Source of the DNA: a bacterium
Lineage (GTDB): Bacteria > Pseudomonadota > Alphaproteobacteria > Caulobacterales > Hyphomonadaceae
Length of the DNA: 14,189 nucleotides
Reading direction: 5' to 3'
Assembly: GCA_030824255.1 (NCBI GenBank)
Contig: JAVBYB010000050.1
Span: forward strand, 1-14,189
The notes under the pieces were generated by a model. The model had not been told where the DNA came from, made no database searches, and saw nothing but the letters and a program-made list of their open reading frames with translations. The position numbers and the translations under genes were made by a program. Shown one piece after another: positions 8,187 through 14,164 of the stretch (positions are counted from its first letter, which is position 1; each line of letters starts with the position of its first letter).

Positions 8187-8927
8187 TCAGTTCGGGGAGA
8201 GTCGCCCCGCCCGCTCCAGCCGGTCAATCATCAGGTGGCGCGCTTCCGGCATCCCCCTGTTGAGATCGGAGAACAAACGCTCAGAAAGAAAATGTCCGGT
8301 TAGCCGAAAGCCATTGAAGATATCCACAGGCGTCACGGGCGCGGTTGCATCCACAAGGAACTGGGGCAGAGGCAACAGGCGGCTTAAATACGCCCCGGCC
8401 TCGGACCCACGTACGGCGCGACCGGATTTGGGGCTCACATGGGTCAGGCCGTCATTGGAGCCGGACACCGCGCAATGATTCAGGTCGAGCCCGTAACCAA
8501 GGGCCTGCAGCAGCCCCATCTCCCATTTGATGAACAGCGCCGGCCACACCTCCTGCTCCCCCATCAGGTCGAGCAGCGTTTCGGATGCATCGAACACCCC
8601 CGGCTTGGCTTCCCCCTCGGGCACGGCCGCAGCCAGCAGTTCTGACAGCGCGGCCAACGCCGAGAGAGAGGCCGCATCGGACATATAGCGGGCGGCGCGC
8701 TCGCGTTCCGTTTCGGCTGTGAAGAAGCCGAGACTGTCCTGCCCGCCTTTCCAGGTGACCGTCAGCGTATTCCCGACCTGCATGGGTCCGCGCTTGGTCT
8801 GGCTGGAGCCGCCATAGACCATCGCGCGCCTGCGCCCATGCTCGCGCGCGAACACTTCGAGGATCGCCCCGGTTTCCCCGAAACGCCTCAAGCCCAGCGA
8901 AATCGCCCGGTCTGTCCATTCGGCCAT
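8187..8927 (-). CDS. recO: DNA repair protein RecO
   Basis: The 246-residue RecO mediator loads RecA onto single-stranded DNA with RecR in gap repair. The N-terminal OB-fold is visible as MAEWTDRAISLGLRRFGETG followed by AREHGRRRAMVYGG. The helical C-terminal part contains the alphaproteobacterial pattern NHCAVSGSNDGLTHVSPKSG and AYLSRLLPLP. The zinc-binding cysteines of classical RecO are mostly absent, as is usual in such relatives. Start 8927 was chosen because MAEW matches the family N-terminus; an ATG at 8966 would add 13 residues. Neither start has a clear Shine-Dalgarno. The gene lies 71 bp downstream of the SPFH gene and 21 bp upstream of parC on the same strand. Confidence 0.92.
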   Translation of the reverse strand: MAEWTDRAISLGLRRFGETGAILEVFAREHGRRRAMVYGGSSQTKRGPMQVGNTLTVTWKGGQDSLGFFTAETERERAARYMSDAASLSALAALSELLAAAVPEGEAKPGVFDASETLLDLMGEQEVWPALFIKWEMGLLQALGYGLDLNHCAVSGSNDGLTHVSPKSGRAVRGSEAGAYLSRLLPLPQFLVDATAPVTPVDIFNGFRLTGHFLSERLFSDLNRGMPEARHLMIDRLERAGRLSPN

Positions 8928-8998
8928 GGAAGATGGATAGGACGGCGCGACGCGAACGCAAAGCATCCTTGCCAGCGCCGCCGCCCTTGCCTCGCAGG

Positions 8999-9808
8999 CT
9001 AGCTTTCGGCGTCCGTTTCGGACTCGGCCGCGCCATTCGACACCGGCATCAGCCCCGCACCGCCGCCCAGCACGATCGTCGGCGCCGTCCTGCCCGGCGC
9101 TTGCGCCAGCGCCTGCAGCACGCGCAGGTTCATCAGCTCCGGATTGCCCTTCAGCATCCGCGCCGCATTGGCCAGAGAGCGCAGCGAAGCCTGCTCAGAC
9201 CGCGCGCGCTCCAGCGCCGCCTGACCTTCCTTCTGCGCCTTCCAGATATCGGCATAGGCCTGCTTGGCCGGACCGACGAGCGTCATGTCGCGCAGCTGAA
9301 CGTCGACAATCTCGATGCCCATTGCGCGCATGCCCGGCGCGACGGCTTCGGCGAACCCGCCCATCACCTTGTCGCGTTCCGCCATCACATGATCCAGCGT
9401 GGCCGCAGCAACGCGCCGGCGCAGCTCAAGCTGAACATCCTCATACATGCGGCTGGCCGGATAGGCGTGAGCCGAGCGGTGAAGCCGTGCGTCAACGATC
9501 CGGTATCGCACCAGCAGCGCAAACTTCACGGGCATCAGGTCGCGCGTCAGCACTTCCTGTCCGTTCACCTGCAGCGACTGCTCGCGCGTATCGCTCACCT
9601 CGATGCGGTCGTTCGTCAGCCAGGTCGTGTATTCGCCCGCCTTCAGCACTTCGGTCACAGCGCCATTGACCACGCGCAGGCCAACCTGCGTCTCATCCAC
9701 CACAACGCGCGCCTTCATGCGGCTGGCGTGGACAGCGCGAGCGGTCAGCCAGGCAAGCACGCCCAGCGACACGAGCACGAGGATCACAGTGAACAGTGCG
9801 CCGTCCAT
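8999..9808 (-). CDS. SPFH/band 7 (stomatin/slipin-like) membrane protein
   Basis: This 269-residue protein has one N-terminal transmembrane segment (about 5-25, LFTVILVLVSLGVLAWLTAR). An SPFH/PHB domain follows (about 33-190), with VVDETQVGLRVVNG, GEYTTWL and the slipin-like MGIEIVDVQLRDM. After it comes a charged, Ala/Glu/Gln-rich helical stretch (about 195-235), likely a coiled coil that drives oligomerisation. The C-terminal tail, rich in Gly, Ala and Ser, ends with acidic residues. Such proteins form ring-like membrane scaffolds and often help membrane proteases or microdomains. No NfeD-type partner is visible next to it. AGGAG at 9816-9820 supports the start. It is the first gene before recO and parC, but a functional link to DNA repair is not indicated. 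Confidence 0.85.
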   Translation of the reverse strand: MDGALFTVILVLVSLGVLAWLTARAVHASRMKARVVVDETQVGLRVVNGAVTEVLKAGEYTTWLTNDRIEVSDTREQSLQVNGQEVLTRDLMPVKFALLVRYRIVDARLHRSAHAYPASRMYEDVQLELRRRVAAATLDHVMAERDKVMGGFAEAVAPGMRAMGIEIVDVQLRDMTLVGPAKQAYADIWKAQKEGQAALERARSEQASLRSLANAARMLKGNPELMNLRVLQALAQAPGRTAPTIVLGGGAGLMPVSNGAAESETDAES

Positions 9809-10231
9809 GTCCCAGCTCCTCTACGCGGTGTTGTTGAGTAGGGCCTTCGCATTCCGCAAGACACGCGCGGGAGCCCGAAGCCCGCAGGACGCATGTCTGG
9901 TTGCCCGAAGGCTGGAAGGCGAAGACCCCTGATCAACCACTGTGGAGTGGGCGTCGAACCCACGATGCCGTGCAAACCGCACCTGACGTTTCGCTACGCT
10001 TCACGCGGCGCCTCGCAACGGCATCCGCAGTTTACGCCGTGGGGACGCCGCACGAAAGCATCCGCGCACGGACGACAGCCCCGAACAGCCTCCAAAGCAG
10101 GTGAAATTTACGCAATTACCCGTGTTGCGCGTGGTGCAGTGCGATGCACTCAACCCTGAGTCCTAACCGTCAGTTCAGACTGCGTGCGCTGCAGGGGTCA
10201 CGCGCCGGATCACAGGTCCGGAGCGCGGGCA
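9809..10231. other. Gene-free region with several short hairpins
   Basis: I see no convincing gene in this stretch; the open frames crossing it are short and of unnatural composition. It does hold many short inverted repeats: GCGGG 9867-9871 with CCCGC 9881-9885, CCACT 9937-9941 with AGTGG 9946-9950, GTGGG 9947-9951 with CCCAC 9959-9963, and AGTGC 10138-10142 with GCACT 10146-10150. Read on the minus strand, 9947-9963 resembles a tRNA T-arm (loop TTCGACG), but no matching acceptor, anticodon or D arm is found. An AT-richer patch lies at 10101-10120. The region must contain the promoter for the SPFH gene, which I could not place. Confidence 0.5.
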
Positions 10232-10237
10232 TTGACC
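10196..10237. repeat. Nested inverted repeat over the exporter promoter
   Basis: CGCG (10201-10204) and CCGGA (10205-10209) pair with TCCGG (10217-10221) and CGCG (10224-10227) around a 7-nt loop and a 2-nt AG bulge. Outside these, GGTCA (10196-10200) pairs with TGACC (10233-10237). The outer right arm overlaps the -35 element of the proposed promoter. The transcript would therefore not include most of this hairpin, which makes a DNA-level operator or an upstream transcript end more likely than a leader RNA. No T-run follows, so an intrinsic terminator is unlikely. Confidence 0.5.
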
Positions 10238-10260
10238 TTCACCCGCGCCTGTCCCACATC
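10232..10260 (+). promoter_or_regulatory. Candidate promoter of the guanidinium exporter
   Basis: TTGACCT (10232-10238) and CCCACATC (10253-10260) are 14 nt apart. Against the Caulobacter-type consensus TTGACGS / GCTANAWC they match six and five of seven defined bases. The predicted start, near 10267, falls just before the first riboswitch hairpin at 10272, which is where a compact guanidine-II leader should begin. Read as a classical sigma-70 promoter, the -10 would be poor. Confidence 0.5.
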
Positions 10261-10271
10261 GCTGGCCAAGC

Positions 10272-10331
10272 GAGGACGACCTCCCCCTTCACGGGCTCAG
10301 CAATCGGGACGGCCCGACCTTTGATGGAGGG
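10272..10331 (+). ncRNA. Guanidine-II (mini-ykkC) riboswitch
   Basis: Two hairpins carry the ACGR tetraloops that define this class. P1 is GAGG-ACGA-CCTC (10272-10283). P2 is TCGGG-ACGG-CCCGA (10304-10317). The linker is 20 nt, and P2 ends 8 nt before the Shine-Dalgarno GGAGG (10326-10330) of the exporter at 10337. CCTCC at 10280-10284, most of which is the 3' arm of P1, is complementary to that GGAGG. In the free state it could mask the ribosome site, and guanidinium binding would fold P1 and release it. The ACGR loops and the downstream SMR gene are the established hallmarks of the class; the pairing scheme is my inference from the sequence. Confidence 0.88.
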
Positions 10332-10336
10332 CCATC

Positions 10337-10657
10337 ATGGCCTGGGTATTCCTTGGTATCGCCGGACTTCTGGAAGTCGTCTGGGCCTACCTGATGAAAA
10401 TCTCCAACGGCTTCACCAAACCGCTCGAAACCGCCCTCATGGTGGTCGCCATGATCGCCAGCTTCTGGTTGTTGTCGCTCGCCATGAAGGAACTGCCGCT
10501 CGGCACGGCTTACGCCATCTGGACCGGCATAGGCGCCGTCGGCGCATTCCTCGTCGGCATCATCATTCTTGGAGAAGCCGCCACTGTGATGCGTATCGGA
10601 TCAGTCTTGCTGATCGTCTGCGGAATGGTCGGCCTCAAGCTCGCATCCGACGCCTGA
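10337..10657 (+). CDS. gdx: SMR-family guanidinium exporter (Gdx/SugE type)
   Basis: This 106-residue inner-membrane protein has four hydrophobic helices and belongs to the small multidrug resistance family. It opens MAWVFLGIAGLLEVVWAYLM, with the essential Glu13 in helix 1. It continues with MKISNGFTK and ELPLGTAYAIWTGIGAVG, typical of the SugE/Gdx branch rather than the EmrE/Qac branch. Gdx proteins are proton-coupled guanidinium exporters that work as dual-topology dimers. A guanidine-II riboswitch in the leader strongly supports guanidinium as the substrate and predicts induction by it. The Shine-Dalgarno TGGAGGG (10325-10331) is strong and sits 5 nt before the start. It is a single gene with no partner SMR subunit next to it. 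Confidence 0.93.
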   Translation: MAWVFLGIAGLLEVVWAYLMKISNGFTKPLETALMVVAMIASFWLLSLAMKELPLGTAYAIWTGIGAVGAFLVGIIILGEAATVMRIGSVLLIVCGMVGLKLASDA

Positions 10658-10669
10658 GCGCTTGAGCAC

Positions 10670-10705
10670 AGGGCGGCGATGGATCGCGATGATTCCCGCC
10701 GCCCT
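10670..10705. terminator. Inverted repeat between convergent genes, possible terminator
   Basis: AGGGCGGCG (10670-10678) pairs perfectly with CGCCGCCCT (10697-10705), a GC-rich 9-bp stem with an 18-nt loop. It sits between the stop codons of the exporter (+) and the DUF6134-like gene (-), where a two-way terminator is expected; its right arm overlaps the stop codon of the latter. Neither side has a T-run, so termination may be inefficient or Rho-assisted. Confidence 0.5.
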
Positions 10706-11354
10706 AGGCAGGAACCGCCCGCAACACGTATTCGATCTTGGATCCTTCCGCCTCGAACGCGCACTTCACCCAGCGTCCCTGCGCATCATACCAGAAGCTG
10801 GCGTCCAGCTCGGACTTCACATCGAACCGGCGCGCCTGCACGGCGCCCGTCGCGGTCTTGACCGTCTCCATGCCGCGATCCGTGACCTTCATCGGCAGCA
10901 TCTCACCGGTCTCCGTGGAGAACATCGCCGGCTGCTTCATCTCGTCGGCATTCCAGTGCGTCGAGGGGATCAGCGTGCCGGTCAGCAAGCCCTTGAACCC
11001 TTCGCCCTTCACCTGCACGCCGCCTGTCGTCGCCTGGGCCGACAGCGTCTTCCACTTGCCGTCCTTCTTGGTGCGCGACCCCACCCAGGTGAGGCGGTTA
11101 CCGGCGTATTTTTCGGTGACGTCGTGGACGTACTCGAAGAAGGTCACCGGCCCGAGCGCCACCTTGAGCGCAATGTCGGACTTCACCGTCAGCGTGTCGC
11201 CTTCGCGGCTGAACTTCACCACGTGCGTTCCGAACGCCCCGCCATCCCGCAACACGTCAAATTCCAGCTTGGCGCCGTTCGCGGGCTGCCAGGCCTGGGC
11301 GTGCGCGGAGATCGGTGCGAGCAGAATGGCCAACAGTATCGCGAATTTCTTCAT
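10704..11354 (-). CDS. Exported DUF6134-like protein
   Basis: The 216-residue protein begins with a classic Sec signal peptide (MKKFAILLAILLAPISAHA, cleavage probably after AHA at residues 17-19). The mature part is predicted to be mostly beta-strand. Its N-terminal LEFDVLRDGGAFGTHVVKFS motif and the closing ASFWYDAQGRWVKCAFEAEGSKIEYVL resemble DUF6134-type periplasmic proteins. Their function is not established; the fold recalls lipid- or ligand-binding beta-barrels, but that is a guess. GGAG lies 8 nt before the start. It is divergent from cysteine synthase with 138 bp between starts and convergent with the exporter. Nothing in the neighbours explains its role. Confidence 0.75.
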   Translation of the reverse strand: MKKFAILLAILLAPISAHAQAWQPANGAKLEFDVLRDGGAFGTHVVKFSREGDTLTVKSDIALKVALGPVTFFEYVHDVTEKYAGNRLTWVGSRTKKDGKWKTLSAQATTGGVQVKGEGFKGLLTGTLIPSTHWNADEMKQPAMFSTETGEMLPMKVTDRGMETVKTATGAVQARRFDVKSELDASFWYDAQGRWVKCAFEAEGSKIEYVLRAVPA

Positions 11355-11423
11355 GCCGGGTACTCCATTACCTTTGACCTACGTTTGAAAGCCGCCGCCG
11401 GATCATCCCCGACCGGTTGATCC

Positions 11424-11447
11424 ATCACCCCAATATCCCTAGGTGAT
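11424..11447. repeat. Short inverted repeat upstream of cysK
   Basis: ATCACC (11424-11429) and GGTGAT (11442-11447) form a 6-bp dyad with a 12-bp spacer in the 138-bp gap between the divergent DUF6134-like gene and cysK. Its size and position suit a dimeric repressor or activator site. No convincing promoter could be placed around it, so its role is open. Confidence 0.3.
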
Positions 11448-11492
11448 AGGTGCTTGTCCGGCGTTCGCCGGCCCTCCTCAGGAACGCGGCTC

Positions 11493-12497
11493 ATGCGCAC
11501 TCACGCCAACGTCATCGACGCCATCGGCAACACGCCCCTGATCAAGCTCAGGAAGGCATCCGAACTCACAGGAGCTAACATCTACGGCAAGGCGGAGTTC
11601 CTGAACCCCGGCCAGTCTGTGAAGGACCGCGCGGCGCTCGGCATGATCCGTGACGCGGAGAAGTCCGGTAAACTGAAGCCCGGCGGCCTCATCGTGGAAG
11701 GCACGGCGGGCAATACCGGCATTGGCCTCGCCGTTGTCGGCAATGCGCTGGGCTACCGGACGGTCATCGTCATGCCGCGCACGCAAAGCCAGGAAAAGAA
11801 GGATGCGGTCCGCTCTCTCGGCGCGAAGCTGGTCGAGGTGGATGCTGTCCCGTACGCAAACCCCAATCACTACGTCAAATACTCGGCGCGCCTTGCCGAG
11901 GAGCTTGCGGCCTCTGAACCGAACGGCGCCGTCTGGGCCAACCAGTTCGACAACACGGCCAACCGCCGCGCGCATTACGACACCACCGGCCCCGAGATCT
12001 GGGAGCAGACAGGCGGCAAGATCGACGGCTTCATCTGCGCCGTGGGCTCCGGCGGCACGCTGGGCGGCGTCTCGATGGCGCTCAAGGAACGCAGCAAGGC
12101 CGTCAAGATCGGTCTGGCCGATCCGGGCGGGGCTTCCCTCTTCTCGTACTACAAGACGGGAGAGCTGAAGTCCGAGGGCACCTCGATCACGGAGGGCATC
12201 GGCCAATCGCGCATCACGGCAAACCTTGAAGGCGTCGAGGTCGATGACGCCTGGCGCGTCGACGACGCCGACGCGCTGCGCATCCTGTTCGATCTGACCC
12301 GGGAGGAAGGCATGTGCCTTGGCGGCTCGTCCGGCATCAATATCGGCGGCGCCATCGCGATGGCCAGGCAGCTCGGGCCGGGATCGACGGTCGTGACCAT
12401 CCTTTGCGACTACGGCAATCGCTACCTGTCGAAGCTCTACAACGGCGCCTTCCTCAAGGACAAAGGCCTGCCGACTCCGGGCTGGTACGAGGGCTGA
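11493..12497 (+). CDS. cysK: Cysteine synthase (O-acetylserine sulfhydrylase)
   Basis: This 334-residue PLP-dependent fold-type II enzyme makes cysteine from O-acetylserine and sulfide in the cytoplasm. Lys44 in NPGQSVKDRAALG is the PLP Schiff-base lysine. EGTAGNTGIGLA is the substrate-binding (asparagine) loop, GSGGTLGG the phosphate-binding loop, and CLGGSSGIN holds the serine near the pyridine nitrogen. The EGTAGNTG and QFDNTANRRAHYDTTGPEIW pattern is that of the alphaproteobacterial 'cysteine synthase A' branch, slightly longer than E. coli CysK. Start 11493 was chosen from MRTHANVIDAIGNTPLIKL, with AGGA at 11480-11483. An upstream in-frame start at 11454 lacks family support. It ends 4 bp before the stop of the facing small gene. 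Confidence 0.93.
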   Translation: MRTHANVIDAIGNTPLIKLRKASELTGANIYGKAEFLNPGQSVKDRAALGMIRDAEKSGKLKPGGLIVEGTAGNTGIGLAVVGNALGYRTVIVMPRTQSQEKKDAVRSLGAKLVEVDAVPYANPNHYVKYSARLAEELAASEPNGAVWANQFDNTANRRAHYDTTGPEIWEQTGGKIDGFICAVGSGGTLGGVSMALKERSKAVKIGLADPGGASLFSYYKTGELKSEGTSITEGIGQSRITANLEGVEVDDAWRVDDADALRILFDLTREEGMCLGGSSGINIGGAIAMARQLGPGSTVVTILCDYGNRYLSKLYNGAFLKDKGLPTPGWYEG

Positions 12498-12501
12498 TCG
12501 T

Positions 12502-12732
12502 TCAGCCGAGCAGGCGCATGGCGACGTAGCTGACGCCCATCCAGAAAGCGCCGCAGAACGTCACCACCGCAACGGTGACCTTCCATGCCGGCCATCTCGG
12601 ATCCTGGCTTCCTGAATCGTCATGGGTTTGACCGACGGACGCGCCACGGCGGATGTCTCCGGCAAACGGGCCGTCAACTTCAGGCCTTCCGGCCTGGATG
12701 CCCCATACTGTGCGGGTCTCGATCGTCGCCAA
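12502..12732 (-). CDS. Small single-pass membrane protein, TTG start
   Basis: I do not recognise a family. The 76-residue protein has a polar N-terminal part (about 1-49, rich in Gly, Asp and Arg) and one C-terminal transmembrane helix (about 51-74, KVTVAVVTFCGAFWMGVSYV), ending RLLG. The best start is TTG at 12732, because GGGAG (12740-12744) sits exactly 7 nt before it. The in-frame ATG at 12795 would add 21 residues and has no ribosome site as good. The protein-like helix and the good ribosome site argue that it is real. It faces cysK with 4 bp between stops. Tail-anchored topology is inference. Confidence 0.6.
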   Translation of the reverse strand: MATIETRTVWGIQAGRPEVDGPFAGDIRRGASVGQTHDDSGSQDPRWPAWKVTVAVVTFCGAFWMGVSYVAMRLLG

Positions 12733-12795
12733 GTCATTGCTCCCGGCAGAATCGCCTTCGCGCCGACAAACGCGCAAAACGACTTCCAGTGACAA

Positions 12796-12956
12796 TTGGA
12801 CGAGTGTCTAAACAAATGTTCAAGACAGGAAACGCGCCTGTTTCCATGACATCTTGTTCATGCATTCGCAAAGAAATGCATGGTCGTTGGGTAAACGCAC
12901 CTCAACGTGAACTGAAGGACAGGAAGTATTTCCGAAGCTTGGAACTCGTCTGAGCT
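12796..12956. other. Intergenic gap with two perfect inverted repeats
   Basis: This gap separates the sugar transferase (ending 12957) from the small membrane protein on the same strand. GGAAAC (12828-12833) pairs with GTTTCC (12840-12845) across 6 nt. CATGCATT (12859-12866) pairs with AATGCATG (12875-12882) across 8 nt. Neither hairpin has a following T-run on either strand, so they look more like operator sites for the small gene than terminators. No gene is supported here. Confidence 0.5.
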
Positions 12957-13649
12957 TCAGTAAGCGCCAAGTCCGAGCAAGACGACGGGAATCGCCATTC
13001 CGATAATCTTGAAATCCTGCCAGACCGACCAAGTCTTGATGTACTGGACATCGAAGGCCACGCGCTCGGGATAGGTCAGCTTGTTGCGACCCTTCACCTG
13101 CCACAGTCCCAGCACGCCGGGGCGGGCTGCGATGTAAAACGGGTAGTCAGACCCGTAGCGGCTGACTTCCTCGGCCGTCACAGGGCGAGGTCCGATAACC
13201 GACATCTCGCCGCGCAGGATGTTCAGGAGTTGCGGCAGTTCATCCAGGCTGCTCTTGCGCAGGATGCGGCCCAGCAGGGTGACGCGGGGATCGTTGCGAA
13301 GCTTCTGGTACTTGGCCCACTCAGCCGCGGCCAGCGGGTCGGATGCCAGGACTTGCTGCAGGCGCTGTTCGGCGTCCACGCGCATCGTGCGGAACTTGTA
13401 AACCGTGAAAGGCTGACCATCGCGGCCAATGCGGACCTGCGCGAACATCGCCGGACCAGGATCGAATACTTTGAGGAGGGCGTAGATAAACATCAGCAGG
13501 GGCGACACGAAGATCACCACCGGCACTGCGATGAAGAGGTCCATCGCGCGTTTGAAGGTGCTGTTCTGGATTCGATAACTTGGATTCGAAGCTCCCGCTT
13601 CGGACCACAATTCGAATCGGCCGGCTTTAACGCCGTTGCCCTTGCCCAT
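12957..13649 (-). CDS. Polyprenyl-phosphate sugar-1-phosphate transferase (monotopic PGT)
   Basis: The 230-residue membrane enzyme belongs to the bacterial sugar transferase family, which moves a phospho-sugar from a nucleotide sugar to undecaprenyl phosphate and so starts exopolysaccharide, capsule or O-antigen synthesis. One hydrophobic segment (about 34-61) contains Ser49-Pro50, the break that makes a re-entrant helix in monotopic members. Then follow FAQVRIGRDGQPFTVYKFRTM (69-89), SLDELPQL (134-141, with the Asp-Glu pair), GEMSVIGPRP and RPGVLGLWQVKGR. It lacks the extra membrane domain of full-length WbaP/WcaJ. Start 13649 has AAGGG at 13658-13662; an ATG at 13697 would add 16 residues. 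The sugar cannot be told from sequence. Confidence 0.92.
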   Translation of the reverse strand: MGKGNGVKAGRFELWSEAGASNPSYRIQNSTFKRAMDLFIAVPVVIFVSPLLMFIYALLKVFDPGPAMFAQVRIGRDGQPFTVYKFRTMRVDAEQRLQQVLASDPLAAAEWAKYQKLRNDPRVTLLGRILRKSSLDELPQLLNILRGEMSVIGPRPVTAEEVSRYGSDYPFYIAARPGVLGLWQVKGRNKLTYPERVAFDVQYIKTWSVWQDFKIIGMAIPVVLLGLGAY

Positions 13650-13712
13650 AACCAACACCCTTGCCCGGCTTGCGCCGCGCTCACCAAACGCAATCATCGG
13701 ACCAGCCCCGCC

Positions 13713-13816
13713 GGTCCGTTCCTTCCTCCCCTATCCCTCTCCTCAAAGGGTCCGTCTTAGACGTCAGGCCGTCCGAACCGCTGCAAACACCCTCTACAGG
13801 GACGAATCAACGGACC
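13713..13816. repeat. GGTCCGT / ACGGACC heptamer repeats
   Basis: The heptamer GGTCCGT occurs at 13713-13719 and 13749-13755, and its exact reverse complement ACGGACC at 13810-13816. A near copy, TCGGACC, is at 13697-13703. All lie within about 120 bp upstream of the sugar transferase start, which fits a cluster of binding sites for one regulator. This is an observation from the sequence; no factor is known to me. Confidence 0.4.
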
Positions 13817-13844
13817 AGTCCCTTCCCCAAGGGCGAATTAACAA

Positions 13845-13905
13845 CCTGTTAGGCATAAGTGCCTGCCTCAATGCAATGCAAACAAGCATGTTCGCCTGTT
13901 AGGCG
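13845..13905. repeat. CCTGTTAGGC direct repeats, 50 bp apart
   Basis: The 10-mer CCTGTTAGGC occurs at 13845-13854 and again at 13895-13904. Each copy is itself a small dyad (CCT-GTT-AGG; CGCCT-GTT-AGGCG in the second). Between them is another dyad, AGGCA-TAAG-TGCCT (13851-13864), which overlaps the first copy. The layout resembles paired operators in a divergent promoter. Confidence 0.5.
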
Positions 13906-14164
13906 ATTGCCCGGTTAGTTAAGCCGTTTGAGAGAATTTGTGCGGGCAAGTGTTGCAAAACCGGACGTTTTTGCTGCTCCGCACCATAATGGCCGGCTTG
14001 CTGTCCTGCTGTCTGCGATGCGCTCAGATTCCCAGTGTTGCATACGCAGCACACGGTATTCGCGTGTCCGAGGAAAACTAACCCAGCCCTCGCTTGCCCC
14101 CGCCATCCGCTCTGGCTAGTTGGACCGCGACAGTCATTCACCAAAGCCAATGGAGAGGCGCCGC

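Larger units (their letters stand above)
13650..14164. promoter_or_regulatory. Repeat-rich divergent intergenic region
   Basis: About 515 bp separate the sugar transferase (-) from the next gene (+). No gene is supported inside it. It contains the repeat groups listed separately. It also has a hairpin in the transferase leader, CGGACC (13698-13703) with GGTCCG (13713-13718), a purine-rich minus-strand tract at 13719-13740, and GGGAC (13799-13803) with GTCCC (13818-13822). Base composition is less GC-rich from about 13830 to 13980, as expected for promoters. I could not place a convincing -35/-10 pair. Confidence 0.45.

Noticed and set aside
6414..8303. A 629-codon open frame on the plus strand
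   Set aside because: It lies almost wholly antisense to parC, which has all topoisomerase motifs. Its translation is Arg/His/Gln-rich with no recognisable domain, typical of antisense frames in GC-rich genes.
9937..9970. A tRNA or tmRNA gene on the minus strand, suggested by a perfect T-arm
   Set aside because: No acceptor 5' strand (CTGTGGA would be needed), anticodon arm or D arm is found upstream. The 3' side lacks the 7-nt acceptor strand followed by ACCA, and no tmRNA tag sequence of the usual type occurs nearby in either gene order.
10670..10705. A canonical Rho-independent terminator
   Set aside because: The 9-bp GC stem is present, but neither strand has a U-tract after it and the loop is long, so it is listed only as a possible terminator.
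12818..12955. A 45-residue plus-strand peptide frame (MFKTGNAPVS...)
   Set aside because: No ribosome site precedes it, and the region is better explained by inverted repeats in a regulatory gap.
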